Counted from the first letter of the stretch, positions 39,954 to 49,899 are shown. The stretch is DNA of 64,000 nucleotides from Candidatus Thorarchaeota archaeon (GCA_016933575.1 JAFGAR010000081.1:124001-188000); one strand, 5' to 3'. The notes: a model not told the origin generated them from the letters alone. Numbers and translations: made by a program.

Positions 39954-41366
39954 ATGACACAATCCGATACTGGTGGTACAGCTCAGGAAGATACTTCGAT
40001 GCCAGCTGAAGACAAAGTAAAACTCCAGAAGAAACTCTCTCCAAGTGCTCAAGCAATTCTTCGATTTGTGCAACTATTTGAAGAAAAGGGTGAGATAGAT
40101 GTATTCCAAGAAGATGCTGAATTCAAGCGGCTTCGTCAAATCGTCCTGTCCTATCGAGGAAGCCTCTACTCTCTGTTAGAAAGAAGATTACAAGAAGTGA
40201 TTGACCTTGGTGGGGTTGAGATAATTACCCAGAGAGATATTATGAGTCTCATAGTCCAGCTATGGGAAGATAATATCTCCAAATTAACGAAGACAGAAGT
40301 ACCATATCTTGAAGCCACTCTAAAATACCCTGGCGACTCCCTGAACCCCCTCTCCAAATGGGCTGGAATGAGTTATGCCCAAGCCCGACGTGCTCAGAAA
40401 AGGCTCAGTGATAGTGAAGTTCTTAAAATCGGTGGTATGTTAAATTTAGAACAACTTGGTCTTGAACGTGTTTTAATCATCTTGGAATCGCCTTCCCTTG
40501 TCCTTTCTGGCCCTTACTGTCAGACAATGCTGTTTATCGATGGTCATTCTCCACGTGTTCTGATTGTTGCTATAGTTCCTAGCAATAAACGAGAAGATCT
40601 TCTTGATACTGTAAGAAGTTTCAGGAATACTACCACAAATGCATCTGTCTACAATCTATCCCCAGGTAAACCGAGTTTCAGCGGACTTTATTCGGATCCA
40701 AAGAAGGGATGGAATCTTGACCTCCTCCATTTTCGTCTCATGCTCAGGAAAGGTGGTGATCCTATCACCCTCTCAGATGTCCCTCCCCCTTCACTCTCAG
40801 AACCTACCAAGTTCACATATTCCGAAACAAGAGTGATGGATGCGATGACTGAGAGTCTGGACCGAACAGCCCAAGAAATCGTAGCAGCAACAAAACTCTC
40901 ACCCTCAACAGTCTTTAGAAAACGCGCTCAGTTCCTTAGCAATGGCACTATTCTCCCCAGAGCCAGAGTCAACATACCTGCGCTCAATGATAGGCTTCTT
41001 CTTCTCCTCAGTCCAGAAGTTGGTGGCAATATCAGTCCAGCTTGGCAAAATCTACCATTGACCTATTCTAGTCATATTACTAATCTCGAGGATAAATCCG
41101 AAAGAAAAGTTCTACTCCTATCTGCACTCCCAACTGGCTCTGGATCCTCTGTACTCGATATTTTAAATGACGAGACCTCAAAGATCGATGATTATTCTGC
41201 TTGGAGTGTTGCTGCAGGGATTGGTGGATTGACTAAAGTATCAAATCTCTATGACCGTAGAAAGAATAGTTGGGCTTGGGATGTTTCTAGACATTTCGAT
41301 GCAATAGGCTATAGTGCAGCTCGACACGAGGCCAGTTCATCAAACACACCTCTTGATCTAGCCTAA
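39954..41366 (+). CDS. Protein with duplicated HTH plus beta-domain halves, putative regulator
   Basis: LEATLKYPGDSLNPLSKWAGMSYAQARRAQKRL and ETRVMDAMTESLDRTAQEIVAATKLSPSTVFRKRAQF look like two HTH units. Confidence 0.55.
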   Translation: MTQSDTGGTAQEDTSMPAEDKVKLQKKLSPSAQAILRFVQLFEEKGEIDVFQEDAEFKRLRQIVLSYRGSLYSLLERRLQEVIDLGGVEIITQRDIMSLIVQLWEDNISKLTKTEVPYLEATLKYPGDSLNPLSKWAGMSYAQARRAQKRLSDSEVLKIGGMLNLEQLGLERVLIILESPSLVLSGPYCQTMLFIDGHSPRVLIVAIVPSNKREDLLDTVRSFRNTTTNASVYNLSPGKPSFSGLYSDPKKGWNLDLLHFRLMLRKGGDPITLSDVPPPSLSEPTKFTYSETRVMDAMTESLDRTAQEIVAATKLSPSTVFRKRAQFLSNGTILPRARVNIPALNDRLLLLLSPEVGGNISPAWQNLPLTYSSHITNLEDKSERKVLLLSALPTGSGSSVLDILNDETSKIDDYSAWSVAAGIGGLTKVSNLYDRRKNSWAWDVSRHFDAIGYSAARHEASSSNTPLDLA

Positions 41367-41424
41367 GGTGTCATATGGCGCAATTCATATCTTGTGTTAT
41401 GTATCAGTCGTAAGTGAGTCACAA

Positions 41425-42390
41425 ATGTTAGATCTGGTATTCCTCGGAACTGGAGGAAGCATGCCGACTGAGAATCGGAATCTTCCAGCGATAGCAATTC
41501 GATTTGAGGGGTGGATCTTTCTTTTTGATGCTGGAGAAGATGTTCAGAGACAATTCGAGACCGCTCAACTCGGACTGAACAAGAACATGGCAATCTTCAT
41601 TTCCCATATGCATGCAGACCATGTGCTTGGTCTGGCTGGACTCCTATTGAGATTCTCACTCCTTGGGCGTCAAAAGCCCTTGAAGATCTATGGTCCTAAG
41701 GAGCTAATTGAATTTGTAAAGGTGAATCAATCCACTATCAATCTTGGTACGACCTTTGAAACCACTGTTCACGCCATCGAGCCGGGACTGGTATTTCAAG
41801 AAGGTCCTGTCAATATTCGAGCCTTTCCTGTGGACCACCGTGGGTATGCATTAGGGTACGAATTCACTATTCAAAAACCCACTGGCGAATTCTTACCGGA
41901 GAAGGCCGAAGATCTTGGTGTTCCAAAGGGTCCCTTGTGGGGAAAGCTCGCAGATGGTGAGTCCGTTGCTCTTCAGAATGGTTCGACGGTCTCTCCTGAT
42001 GATGTAACAGGACCAGCTCCCAAGCCTTTGAGAGTTGTCTACTCTGGTGATACGCGACCATGCCGCTCTCTGAGAGATGCCATGATAAGCGCAGACATAG
42101 CAATCTCTGAAGCTATGTATACTGTAGAACATGCAGATCTTGCAGAAGAACGGGGTCATTCAACTGCAAAAGATATTGCTGAGATGGCGTTAGAATCAGG
42201 AGTGAAACTTCTCATTTTAACACATTATAGTCCGCGATATTTTGACGGAACGGCAATCTTGGAGGAGGGACAGAGCATCTTTCCAAATACAATTCTCGCT
42301 CGTGATTTGCTTCATCTTCAGATGGACAAGTATGGGAATAGTATAGTCATCAAGTCCGGTCTCATGCCTCCAACTAAAGATCAAACTTGA
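41425..42390 (+). CDS. rnz: Ribonuclease Z
   Basis: LVFLGTGGSMPTENRNLPAIAIRFEG, FISHMHADHVLGLAGLL, YSGDTRPC, LILTHYSPRY. Confidence 0.93.
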   Translation: MLDLVFLGTGGSMPTENRNLPAIAIRFEGWIFLFDAGEDVQRQFETAQLGLNKNMAIFISHMHADHVLGLAGLLLRFSLLGRQKPLKIYGPKELIEFVKVNQSTINLGTTFETTVHAIEPGLVFQEGPVNIRAFPVDHRGYALGYEFTIQKPTGEFLPEKAEDLGVPKGPLWGKLADGESVALQNGSTVSPDDVTGPAPKPLRVVYSGDTRPCRSLRDAMISADIAISEAMYTVEHADLAEERGHSTAKDIAEMALESGVKLLILTHYSPRYFDGTAILEEGQSIFPNTILARDLLHLQMDKYGNSIVIKSGLMPPTKDQT

Positions 42391-43576
42391 TGGTCTTTAA
42401 TGGATGCCTCGTTAGCATTCTTCTGTAAATACGTCTCTTGAGGTTTGAGAACGGACTCACTCTTGCAAGAACATCTATCAGATACTCCCCTATAACAGGG
42501 TCTTCTGATGCGATTTTCGAAATGAGTTCAATGTTCTTACTCGACCTGTAAAGAATATTGGCGAGTTGCCGTAGATTGTCTAGTTCCTTATTCAGTCCCT
42601 GTTTCAGTCTCCTATCATATTCCGCAATATGAACCGGTGACTTATCTCTCACCGCCTCATATGCAACATCGGCTGCCAATATCCCTGATTCTATTGCATA
42701 CGAAATACCCTCACCCGATATTGGTGACACAAGACCCGCGGCATCTCCGATGAGCATAGATCGTCTGGCAATGACTCTCCCAGTTATTCCTCCAATTGGC
42801 ACTCTTGCTGATGTTCTCTGTGATACATCAAGACTGATACCTTTTGTCCTTTCAATATGAGATATAATGCTCTCCCATGCGTTCCGAAGATTTCTTGCAT
42901 ATTCTACACGGCATCCAATACCAACATTCAGAGTATTCGTTTTTGGGAAGCACCAACCATATCCCCAATCAATGAGACCAAAGTATAGGTCCAAGGCTAT
43001 TTGCGCTGGATTATCATCAACTCGTGCTATTCGTGCAATCTCTGACTCTTTCATTGGGACCTCAGCATTGATGCAGACAGCTATATTATCAGCCTGCCAT
43101 CGTTTTCTAATCCCAAGAATTCGCGCAGATAATCCGTTGACTCCATCAGCTCCCACAAGAAGATGTGCCTTATACGAGTCTCCAACTCCTAAAGCCCTAA
43201 CACCTTTACGAAGTTGTTCTATTCCCACAATTTTTGTATCTTGTCTTACCTCTACACCTGCTTCAATTGCTTTTTTGAGAAGAAACTCATCAAATGTTGG
43301 TCGATCTATCATTAGTCCTGTGAGTCCTTCTCGTGTTAGCACCGTTGTCCTACCAGATGGGGTATGAACTCTTGCTGCATGAAACTCTCCTCTAGCAATT
43401 TGTGAAAGGTCATACCTCAGTAGTTCTATTGCTCGCGGACTTATTGCACCACCACATGGTTTCTTTCTTGGATGGATACATCTTTCAATAAGAGCAACAT
43501 CGAGCCCTCTCTCAGCAGCCCTTCTAGCGCATGTTGACCCTGCAGGGCCTCCACCTATGACTAGAAGGTCGTACAT
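42374..43576 (-). CDS. Geranylgeranyl reductase family FAD protein
   Basis: YDLLVIGGGPAGSTCARRAAERGLDVALIER, KPCGGAISPRAIELL, LVGADGVNG, LIGDAAGLVSPISGEGISYAIESG. Confidence 0.93.
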   Translation of the reverse strand: MYDLLVIGGGPAGSTCARRAAERGLDVALIERCIHPRKKPCGGAISPRAIELLRYDLSQIARGEFHAARVHTPSGRTTVLTREGLTGLMIDRPTFDEFLLKKAIEAGVEVRQDTKIVGIEQLRKGVRALGVGDSYKAHLLVGADGVNGLSARILGIRKRWQADNIAVCINAEVPMKESEIARIARVDDNPAQIALDLYFGLIDWGYGWCFPKTNTLNVGIGCRVEYARNLRNAWESIISHIERTKGISLDVSQRTSARVPIGGITGRVIARRSMLIGDAAGLVSPISGEGISYAIESGILAADVAYEAVRDKSPVHIAEYDRRLKQGLNKELDNLRQLANILYRSSKNIELISKIASEDPVIGEYLIDVLARVSPFSNLKRRIYRRMLTRHPLKTIKFDL

Positions 43577-43636
43577 TGTCAAATACCTCTCTTTAATAGT
43601 ATAGCAAAACATGGATAAATCTACTAGTGTCACAAT

Positions 43637-44698
43637 TTGCATAGGGGATATGCGTTGACCAATACGACTGCCAAAATATGCCTGATTGCAACAGGAGGAA
43701 CTATCTCAAGTATCTATGATGAGCAGACAGAGGCTCTGCGCCCAGGACTCTCAGTAGATGCGCTTCTTGATAGACTTCCTAAAGGTATGGGTGATATTGA
43801 GGTCATTAAACGAGAACTGTTTCAACTTGACTCTGCTAATGCTCAACCTCATCATTGGCAGACAATTGCTGGAGCCATCAAAAAGGTCAGTGAAGAGATC
43901 TCAGACCTCGATGGAATAGTCATCACTCACGGCACTGATACTATGGTCTACTCTGCGTCTGCGGTCAGTTTCATGGTTCAAGACTTTGGTAAGCCTATCG
44001 TCTTTACAGGCGCCCAGATTCCAGCAAGTGTTCCTTGGAGTGATGGACCACGGAACATCTTGGATGCGATGCGTGTTGCAGCATTTGGAGACCTCGGTGA
44101 AGTCTGCATTGTCTTCAATGGTGAGATACATCGAGCCACAAGAACAAAGAAAGTTCGTGTCAATTCCTACGATGCATTCGATTCTATGGATCCATCACCT
44201 ATTGGAATCCTCGCACGAGATATTGTTCTTTATGAGGGTAGAAAGAAACGTGACCATTCCTTGATTCCCCGTTTTGACACAAGATTGGATGACAGGGTCT
44301 TTCTTCTGAAAATCTTCCCGGGACTTCCCCCTCAGACTCTGGCGCGTATCGTTGACCTGGGATATCATGGCATCATTCTCGAAGGTTTTGGTTCTGGTAA
44401 TATTCCTACTGATGAAAATGCTCTAACAGGAGGTATTCTTCAAGCCATCGACCAAGGTTGTTTTGTAATAGTGAGTTCACAATGTGCCTTTGGTCAAGCG
44501 GACCTCTCAGTCTATGAGGTCGGTCGAGCCGCAATGGATGTCGGAGCCCTGAGTGCATATGATATGACCTCTGAGGCTGCTCTTGTGAAGCTAGCCTGGG
44601 TGCTTGGGCATACACATGAACCAGACCGAGTGAAAGAGATGATGTCAATTAGCTATGTTGGTGAGATATCATTTCATCCTGAAGTAGTACATCGATAA
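43637..44698 (+). CDS. L-asparaginase, type I-like
   Basis: KICLIATGGTISSIYDE, GIVITHGTDTMVYSASAVSF, FTGAQIP; true start may be TTG at 43655. Confidence 0.9.
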   Translation: MHRGYALTNTTAKICLIATGGTISSIYDEQTEALRPGLSVDALLDRLPKGMGDIEVIKRELFQLDSANAQPHHWQTIAGAIKKVSEEISDLDGIVITHGTDTMVYSASAVSFMVQDFGKPIVFTGAQIPASVPWSDGPRNILDAMRVAAFGDLGEVCIVFNGEIHRATRTKKVRVNSYDAFDSMDPSPIGILARDIVLYEGRKKRDHSLIPRFDTRLDDRVFLLKIFPGLPPQTLARIVDLGYHGIILEGFGSGNIPTDENALTGGILQAIDQGCFVIVSSQCAFGQADLSVYEVGRAAMDVGALSAYDMTSEAALVKLAWVLGHTHEPDRVKEMMSISYVGEISFHPEVVHR

Positions 44699-44750
44699 AA
44701 TCACAAAATATCAACAGATTATGATCTGAAACCCATAACCTACAGAAAAA

Positions 44751-44871
44751 TGGCGCCCGGAATGAGATTCGAACTCATGCCTCCCGGAGGAGAACAGCTA
44801 TCCTTGCAAGAGTTACAAAGACAACTATTGTTTCCAGGCTGTCGCCGTAATCCTGGCTTGGCTATCCGGGC
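44751..44871 (-). tRNA. tRNA-Ser(GGA) with anticodon-loop intron, encoded CCA
   Basis: Acceptor GCCCGGA/TCCGGGC, discriminator G plus CCA, T-arm ATGAG-TTCGAAT-CTCAT, type II variable arm CCTCC/GGAGG, anticodon stem ACAGC/GCTGT, loop CT-GGA-A; ~32-nt intron at about 44800-44831. Confidence 0.9.
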
Positions 44872-45019
44872 TTATCAGTGATGATTTCTATATCCCTTTT
44901 CATCTTTTCTCTTAGATACAATATGTAAAATAAGAACTCTGCATGTTATTTCGTATGCAGAGTTACTTCTGGTGCAATCAGATCAATTGCACCGTCGGTT
45001 AGATGCTTTCTTATTGGAG

Positions 45020-46012
45020 CTATTTTTTATGTTTTGTTTCGAAGATGTGGTTTACATCTCCATGCTTTCCTACTAATGGTTGAATAATTGTGTTGAGTGA
45101 CTCTTTTCGTGTCACATATTCCTCCAAAGTAAGTGGTTCTCTATCCGGCGCATATGCCTGCCTCGCAAGTTCTAAGGCTAAGAATGATGATAGGCCTCCA
45201 ATATCGACTCCTTGTCCTTTACCTTTCTCTCCCCACTGCGGAATATCTGCTACGAACTCAGAATCCGCCTTCAGATTGTCTGGAATGTCTTGAATCGTTC
45301 TCAGCAGATGATAGGCTATCCCAAAGTTTGGAGGATATGTTGCACCAACTTCATGTTTCCTGTCCTTTCCCTCTACAGGGATTGGGACTTGGTAGCCTTT
45401 TGTCTTTCCTTTATCAGGGGCATAAGAGATGAAGTTTGCAGTCACGATAGTCTTTCCGTGCCTAGGTATTACATGCAATGCTGGGTTGAGCTCTGACTCA
45501 AGGGTGACAGCATTCAGGCCTGACATCTGATACTTATTTTTCCGAGGGAGTGCGTTCATGTTCTTAGCAAATTTGGAGAGTTTGCTGTTCTGAATTTCCT
45601 CCCGAAGTAAAGCAAACAGTGGGCTCGAATCAGTCTTGCTTGGTTGATGACCACTATTCTTCAACGGGATTATCTCTAATTTGCCTGTATTCGTAACTAC
45701 GAATCCTGAAGGAAGACTGAAATCAAAGACAGTACCTAGGTGACTGATCCAGAAGATTCCTTTATCATCTCTCAACCCTTGAACGCAACCCTGATGGAGT
45801 CCATAGAGCTGAGAGTCTATTCCACCCACCTTGAACTTCTGTAGTAGCCATTGGTGAACCGAAATAGTCTTTGTCATCGTCACTCTTGGTACTGTTACAA
45901 GTTCATAGAGTGGCTCCTCAGCTAGAGCTTCGCCAAATGCGTCTTTGACTAGTTGATTATAACCTCCTAGAATTGCCAATTCAAGTGGATTTTTTGGTTC
46001 ATATTGACTCAT
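45020..46012 (-). CDS. Hypothetical protein
   Basis: Complete 330-aa ORF, ATG, no overlap with better ORFs. Confidence 0.65.
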   Translation of the reverse strand: MSQYEPKNPLELAILGGYNQLVKDAFGEALAEEPLYELVTVPRVTMTKTISVHQWLLQKFKVGGIDSQLYGLHQGCVQGLRDDKGIFWISHLGTVFDFSLPSGFVVTNTGKLEIIPLKNSGHQPSKTDSSPLFALLREEIQNSKLSKFAKNMNALPRKNKYQMSGLNAVTLESELNPALHVIPRHGKTIVTANFISYAPDKGKTKGYQVPIPVEGKDRKHEVGATYPPNFGIAYHLLRTIQDIPDNLKADSEFVADIPQWGEKGKGQGVDIGGLSSFLALELARQAYAPDREPLTLEEYVTRKESLNTIIQPLVGKHGDVNHIFETKHKK

Positions 46013-46025
46013 CTTGATACTCTCC

Positions 46026-46367
46026 TCAATATTGTTGTCCGCATCCAGGACAGGTCAAGTTTGTACTTACAAACGCAGACCCACATTTTTGACAGAAGGT
46101 AGATACCATCTGGTTTTCTCTCATTGCTGTAGAGATTTGTGCTGGTGCATCAGCTTTGAAATCATAGACAAAAAATCCCTTTCCGCACTTGCATCTCACA
46201 GCAATTCCATGATTCGGGTCTTCAGACCACTGGTCTTGTCCGATCTTTGTAAGGAGGGGTTGCCAATTTCCTCCTTTTAGATTCTTGAATTCATCTTTGT
46301 TCTTGTCCGAACTAACTTTGAATTTTGTAGAATTACAATGTGGACATATTATTTCTGTGTCTCCCAT
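46026..46367 (-). CDS. Zinc-ribbon protein
   Basis: CPHC...CKC...CQKC...CPGC. Confidence 0.65.
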   Translation of the reverse strand: MGDTEIICPHCNSTKFKVSSDKNKDEFKNLKGGNWQPLLTKIGQDQWSEDPNHGIAVRCKCGKGFFVYDFKADAPAQISTAMRENQMVSTFCQKCGSAFVSTNLTCPGCGQQY

Positions 46368-46440
46368 TATTCCGCCTCCAATCTATTGATTATTGTAGTA
46401 AGCGATTTCACTTACTCAAAAGCCCATACTACGTTTTAAA

Positions 46441-46710
46441 CTAGTTATCAAGCTTGTATCCTATGAGTATCATAGCAACTCCTATTATGCCAACAATTGC
46501 AGATTGAGTCCAATATTCTGGAACTACGTAACTCCAACTAGGCGCAGAAATTGCCCAACCAGCTATTGTTGCAGCTAGCCCTAGTAAGAATATACCCAGC
46601 CATGTCACAATTCTGCCAATACCCATTTTTGCTCCCTGTACAGGAGTTTTCTTCTCCGGTTTCGGAGGTTCAATATCTTTGAAATCCGGTGTTGCCATCT
46701 TTTCCACCAC
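46441..46710 (-). CDS. Small two-TM membrane protein
   Basis: IVTWLGIFLLGLAATIAGWAI and AIVGIIGVAMILIGYKL. Confidence 0.55.
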   Translation of the reverse strand: MVEKMATPDFKDIEPPKPEKKTPVQGAKMGIGRIVTWLGIFLLGLAATIAGWAISAPSWSYVVPEYWTQSAIVGIIGVAMILIGYKLDN

Positions 46711-46967
46711 CCCAATATACTACAAGCCTGATTGCTAGAACCAACATATTAAGTTTCTTGGAAATAGAGAAAATCTGATTTTCCTATTGACATCTTTTTC
46801 TGCCTAAGATGAAAGAATCTCAATAGATACTTCAAAGAATGTTAGAATATTCTATCTGAATTTCTCTTAAATGGAAGCGTTGGATTTTGTTGTAGGTAGA
46901 ACGAAAAACAATCTGAAAACCCGTCAAGATTTGCAATGACTCGAAGCATAGAGAAGAGGTGTGAGAA

Positions 46968-47888
46968 ATGATTCATAGTACTGTACTGCTTAGATCAACG
47001 AGCGGGAGAACAATTGCCTCATCTCAATACTGGACCATCCAAGTCCCCAAAAAAGACATCACTGAGTTTCTCAAGGTTCGAGAGCAACTGCTGAAGGTCT
47101 CTACGGACCGAGGAGATGTATCTCTCACAGTTGCTGGGAATAAATACTTTGGACGTGAGATAAACTCCGACTTATTCCTGATTTTCATCGCTGACATCGA
47201 AGAGAATGACCGCAGTGTAAATGAGAAAATAACTAATGCGGCTAATACTATACGAGAAGTCCTCAAGCTTGAGAATATCACGTACATAAAGAAGCAGTAT
47301 GATAAATTGATCAGCTCCTTTGTGCACTCGAAATTGAAGGTTGCTCTCGTGGGGGAAGGTGGTGTTGGTAAGACAACAACACTTCATCTCTTGATGGGAA
47401 AGCGCCCACCCACCCAATACATACCCACAATAGCACTTGCTATGGAAGTGATTGAGAACATCCATTTTGCCAATTATAGCCTGGTTCTGTGGGACTTTGC
47501 AGGTCAGGAGCGATTTCGAAAGCTCTGGAAGCTCTATTTTCAGGGAGCCGATATTGTCTTTCTTTTGACTGATTCAACGCTCAGAAATATTCTCATCTCG
47601 AAAGAAATGTTTCAAATGATCCGCCGAGATGCACCACACGTACCAATCATCGTAATTGCTAACAAGCAGGACTGTCCAAATGCCCTAGATCCCTCTATAA
47701 TAGAACGAGTCATTGGAGCAGAGACCTATCCCCTCGTCGCTATCGATATGACTTACCGCGATGATATCTTAAAGCTCCTTCTGAACACTGCAGCCAAACA
47801 TGTGAATATTCCTATACCTGATTTGCCTCCTGAAGAGTTGCTTCGTTTCTCTGAGGATGAAGAGTCTAGCAAAGTAGCAGGAGAATAA
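46968..47888 (+). CDS. Longin-like domain fused to Arf/Ras-like small GTPase (copy A)
   Basis: N-terminal ~105 aa beta-beta-alpha-beta-beta-alpha pattern; G1 GEGGVGKTT, G3 WDFAGQERFRKLW, G4 NKQD. Confidence 0.85.
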   Translation: MIHSTVLLRSTSGRTIASSQYWTIQVPKKDITEFLKVREQLLKVSTDRGDVSLTVAGNKYFGREINSDLFLIFIADIEENDRSVNEKITNAANTIREVLKLENITYIKKQYDKLISSFVHSKLKVALVGEGGVGKTTTLHLLMGKRPPTQYIPTIALAMEVIENIHFANYSLVLWDFAGQERFRKLWKLYFQGADIVFLLTDSTLRNILISKEMFQMIRRDAPHVPIIVIANKQDCPNALDPSIIERVIGAETYPLVAIDMTYRDDILKLLLNTAAKHVNIPIPDLPPEELLRFSEDEESSKVAGE

Positions 47889-48024
47889 AACACGATATTT
47901 TTCCTAGACGTATTAGATATATTTTAAGAGTGCTTTTCATTCATTGTTTTTATCTAATGACATCATACATTGAGCGTGCCAGCTCTGATATAATAAATTC
48001 GCACTCAAACAAGAGGTATAATCC

Positions 48025-48915
48025 ATGATCTATAGCGTCGTCTTAGCCAATTTGACAAGTCGACGTAAGATCGCCTCAGTGGATTATTGGATTCATAAGG
48101 TTTCGACACCCCAATTGAAACGATATCTTTCAACACTTGCAGAGATGAAAAAACAATCGGACCGCTTGAAGTATAAAGCCGCTGTGATTGATGATGATTT
48201 CAAGTTCTTCAGCCGCGAGTGTGGAGATGATCACGCTGTAGTGTTCGTGACAGATGTCCATGAGCCTGATGGGGATATTGTTAGCAAGATAAACCGTGTA
48301 GCACGAAGTCTGAGATCAACTTTTACAGTAGAGTCACAAAAACATGTCAAGAAAAATATCTTGCAGATTGTAGATCCATTCATCCAATCCCGATTTGTTA
48401 TTGCCTTGGTTGGCGAGAGTGGTGTTGGAAAGACTTCACTACTACACCTGCTTATGGGTAAGCAACCCCCAGAGGAACATCACCCGACTATTGCTATAAA
48501 CACTGAAATAATCGAAAATATACGATTTGCTAATTATGAGATAATGATCTTTGATTTTGCTGGGCAAGAGCAATCTCGAAAGATGTGGGATTTTAGTAGC
48601 ACAAATATGATCTTCCTCATCACCGACTCAACTCTCAAGAATCTCATTGCAACAAAGGGTATCATGTCCCAGATCAACAAGGATTATCCGAACCTTCCCG
48701 TGATCATCTTTGCGAATAAACAGGACCTCCCGAACGCCCTCGATCCATCTGCAATTAGTAAAATTATGGGGATTGACGTTGAATCGATGGTGGCTGTTGA
48801 CCTTGCATATAGAAACAATCTTCTCTCTATTCTTGCCAAGTTGTTCTGTGGCCATTTTGGACTTGATGTTCCCGATGTGTCTCTAGAGGACCTACTCATT
48901 TTCAATCCCGAGTAG
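48025..48915 (+). CDS. Longin-like domain fused to Arf/Ras-like small GTPase (copy B)
   Basis: Paralogous to 46968-47888; G1 GESGVGKTS, G3 FDFAGQEQSRKMW, G4 NKQD. Confidence 0.85.
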   Translation: MIYSVVLANLTSRRKIASVDYWIHKVSTPQLKRYLSTLAEMKKQSDRLKYKAAVIDDDFKFFSRECGDDHAVVFVTDVHEPDGDIVSKINRVARSLRSTFTVESQKHVKKNILQIVDPFIQSRFVIALVGESGVGKTSLLHLLMGKQPPEEHHPTIAINTEIIENIRFANYEIMIFDFAGQEQSRKMWDFSSTNMIFLITDSTLKNLIATKGIMSQINKDYPNLPVIIFANKQDLPNALDPSAISKIMGIDVESMVAVDLAYRNNLLSILAKLFCGHFGLDVPDVSLEDLLIFNPE

Positions 48916-48926
48916 TATCATGAATC

Positions 48927-49301
48927 TTACAAAAATGGACAATCCGAACCATTGGATACAATCCCAAGAATTAGATTTCCTCGTACTTCGTCATATTTGA
49001 AGACACGAAATTGAAGTTCCATTCCATCATATTGGACTACTACTTCTCCAATTCTTATGTAATGATTGAAGAGTAATCTACATTGTTCTCTAATCTTTTG
49101 AAAGAGTGTTCGATAATGTCTACGTTGAGAGGACCTAATACTCCATCTCTTGAAGATGAATTGATTTGCAAGGCTATTACTTGAAACAAGAATACTTCTT
49201 CGTTTGTTATCAGAACTGTTTGTAATTGTTTCAATGAGAGTCTGTTTTAGTACATCTGGTATTGCTGCAATAATAGATGGCGTTAGAGCTGGTTCAGACA
49301 T
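48927..49301 (-). CDS. Hypothetical protein
   Basis: 124-aa ORF in the gap between the GTPase and S13. Confidence 0.5.
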   Translation of the reverse strand: MSEPALTPSIIAAIPDVLKQTLIETITNSSDNKRRSILVSSNSLANQFIFKRWSIRSSQRRHYRTLFQKIREQCRLLFNHYIRIGEVVVQYDGMELQFRVFKYDEVRGNLILGIVSNGSDCPFL

Positions 49302-49392
49302 CTCTATCTCTCCATATATTATGGCCTTTCGATGACCTATAAAGCCCCTTGAAAATCAGCTTCTCTATGGTAATGGTTATAAGCAACGCAAA

Positions 49393-49410
49393 AGAGGCGA
49401 ACTAGCCTCT
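49393..49410 (+). promoter_or_regulatory. Hairpin in S13-S4-S11 leader
   Basis: Perfect agaggc-gaacta-gcctct, about 26 nt before the S13 start; TATA-like ggttataag just upstream. Confidence 0.35.
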
Positions 49411-49436
49411 AGCCAGTCAGAATGAGGTTATAGACC

Positions 49437-49886
49437 ATGTCAGAAGATTACAAACATATCATCCGTGTCGGTGGATCCGATATTGATGGCCAAGAGAGCC
49501 TTATTCAGGGTCTTACTAGGATTAAAGGAGTAGGCCTAAGAATGTCTAAGGTCATCATAGCACAACTCAAGCTTAATCCTAATGATAGACTCGGATACAT
49601 CAACGATGCAACCATTGACGCTATTGAGACCATCCTTGAAAATCCTATAGCTGCAGGATTTCCTGAATGGTATGTTAACAGACCAAGAGATAGAATGAGC
49701 GGAAGGATGCTCCACCTGACTGGCTCTGACCTCGATTTTGCTCATAGAAATGATATTGACAGACTTCGAAGAATCAAATCTTGGCGAGGCGTAAGACACT
49801 CACTAGGTCTAAAGGTGAGGGGTCAACATACTCGAACAACTGGTCGCGGCGGAATGGCTGTCGGCGTGTCAAGAAAGAAAGTATAG
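49437..49886 (+). CDS. rps13: Ribosomal protein S13 (uS13)
   Basis: RVGGSDIDGQESLIQGLTRIKGVGLRM...SWRGVRHSLGLKVRGQHTRTTGR. Confidence 0.97.
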   Translation: MSEDYKHIIRVGGSDIDGQESLIQGLTRIKGVGLRMSKVIIAQLKLNPNDRLGYINDATIDAIETILENPIAAGFPEWYVNRPRDRMSGRMLHLTGSDLDFAHRNDIDRLRRIKSWRGVRHSLGLKVRGQHTRTTGRGGMAVGVSRKKV

Positions 49887-49899
49887 AGAGGTATGAAAA

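Noticed and set aside
42867-43367. 166-aa plus-strand ORF
   Set aside because: Antisense shadow of the geranylgeranyl reductase gene
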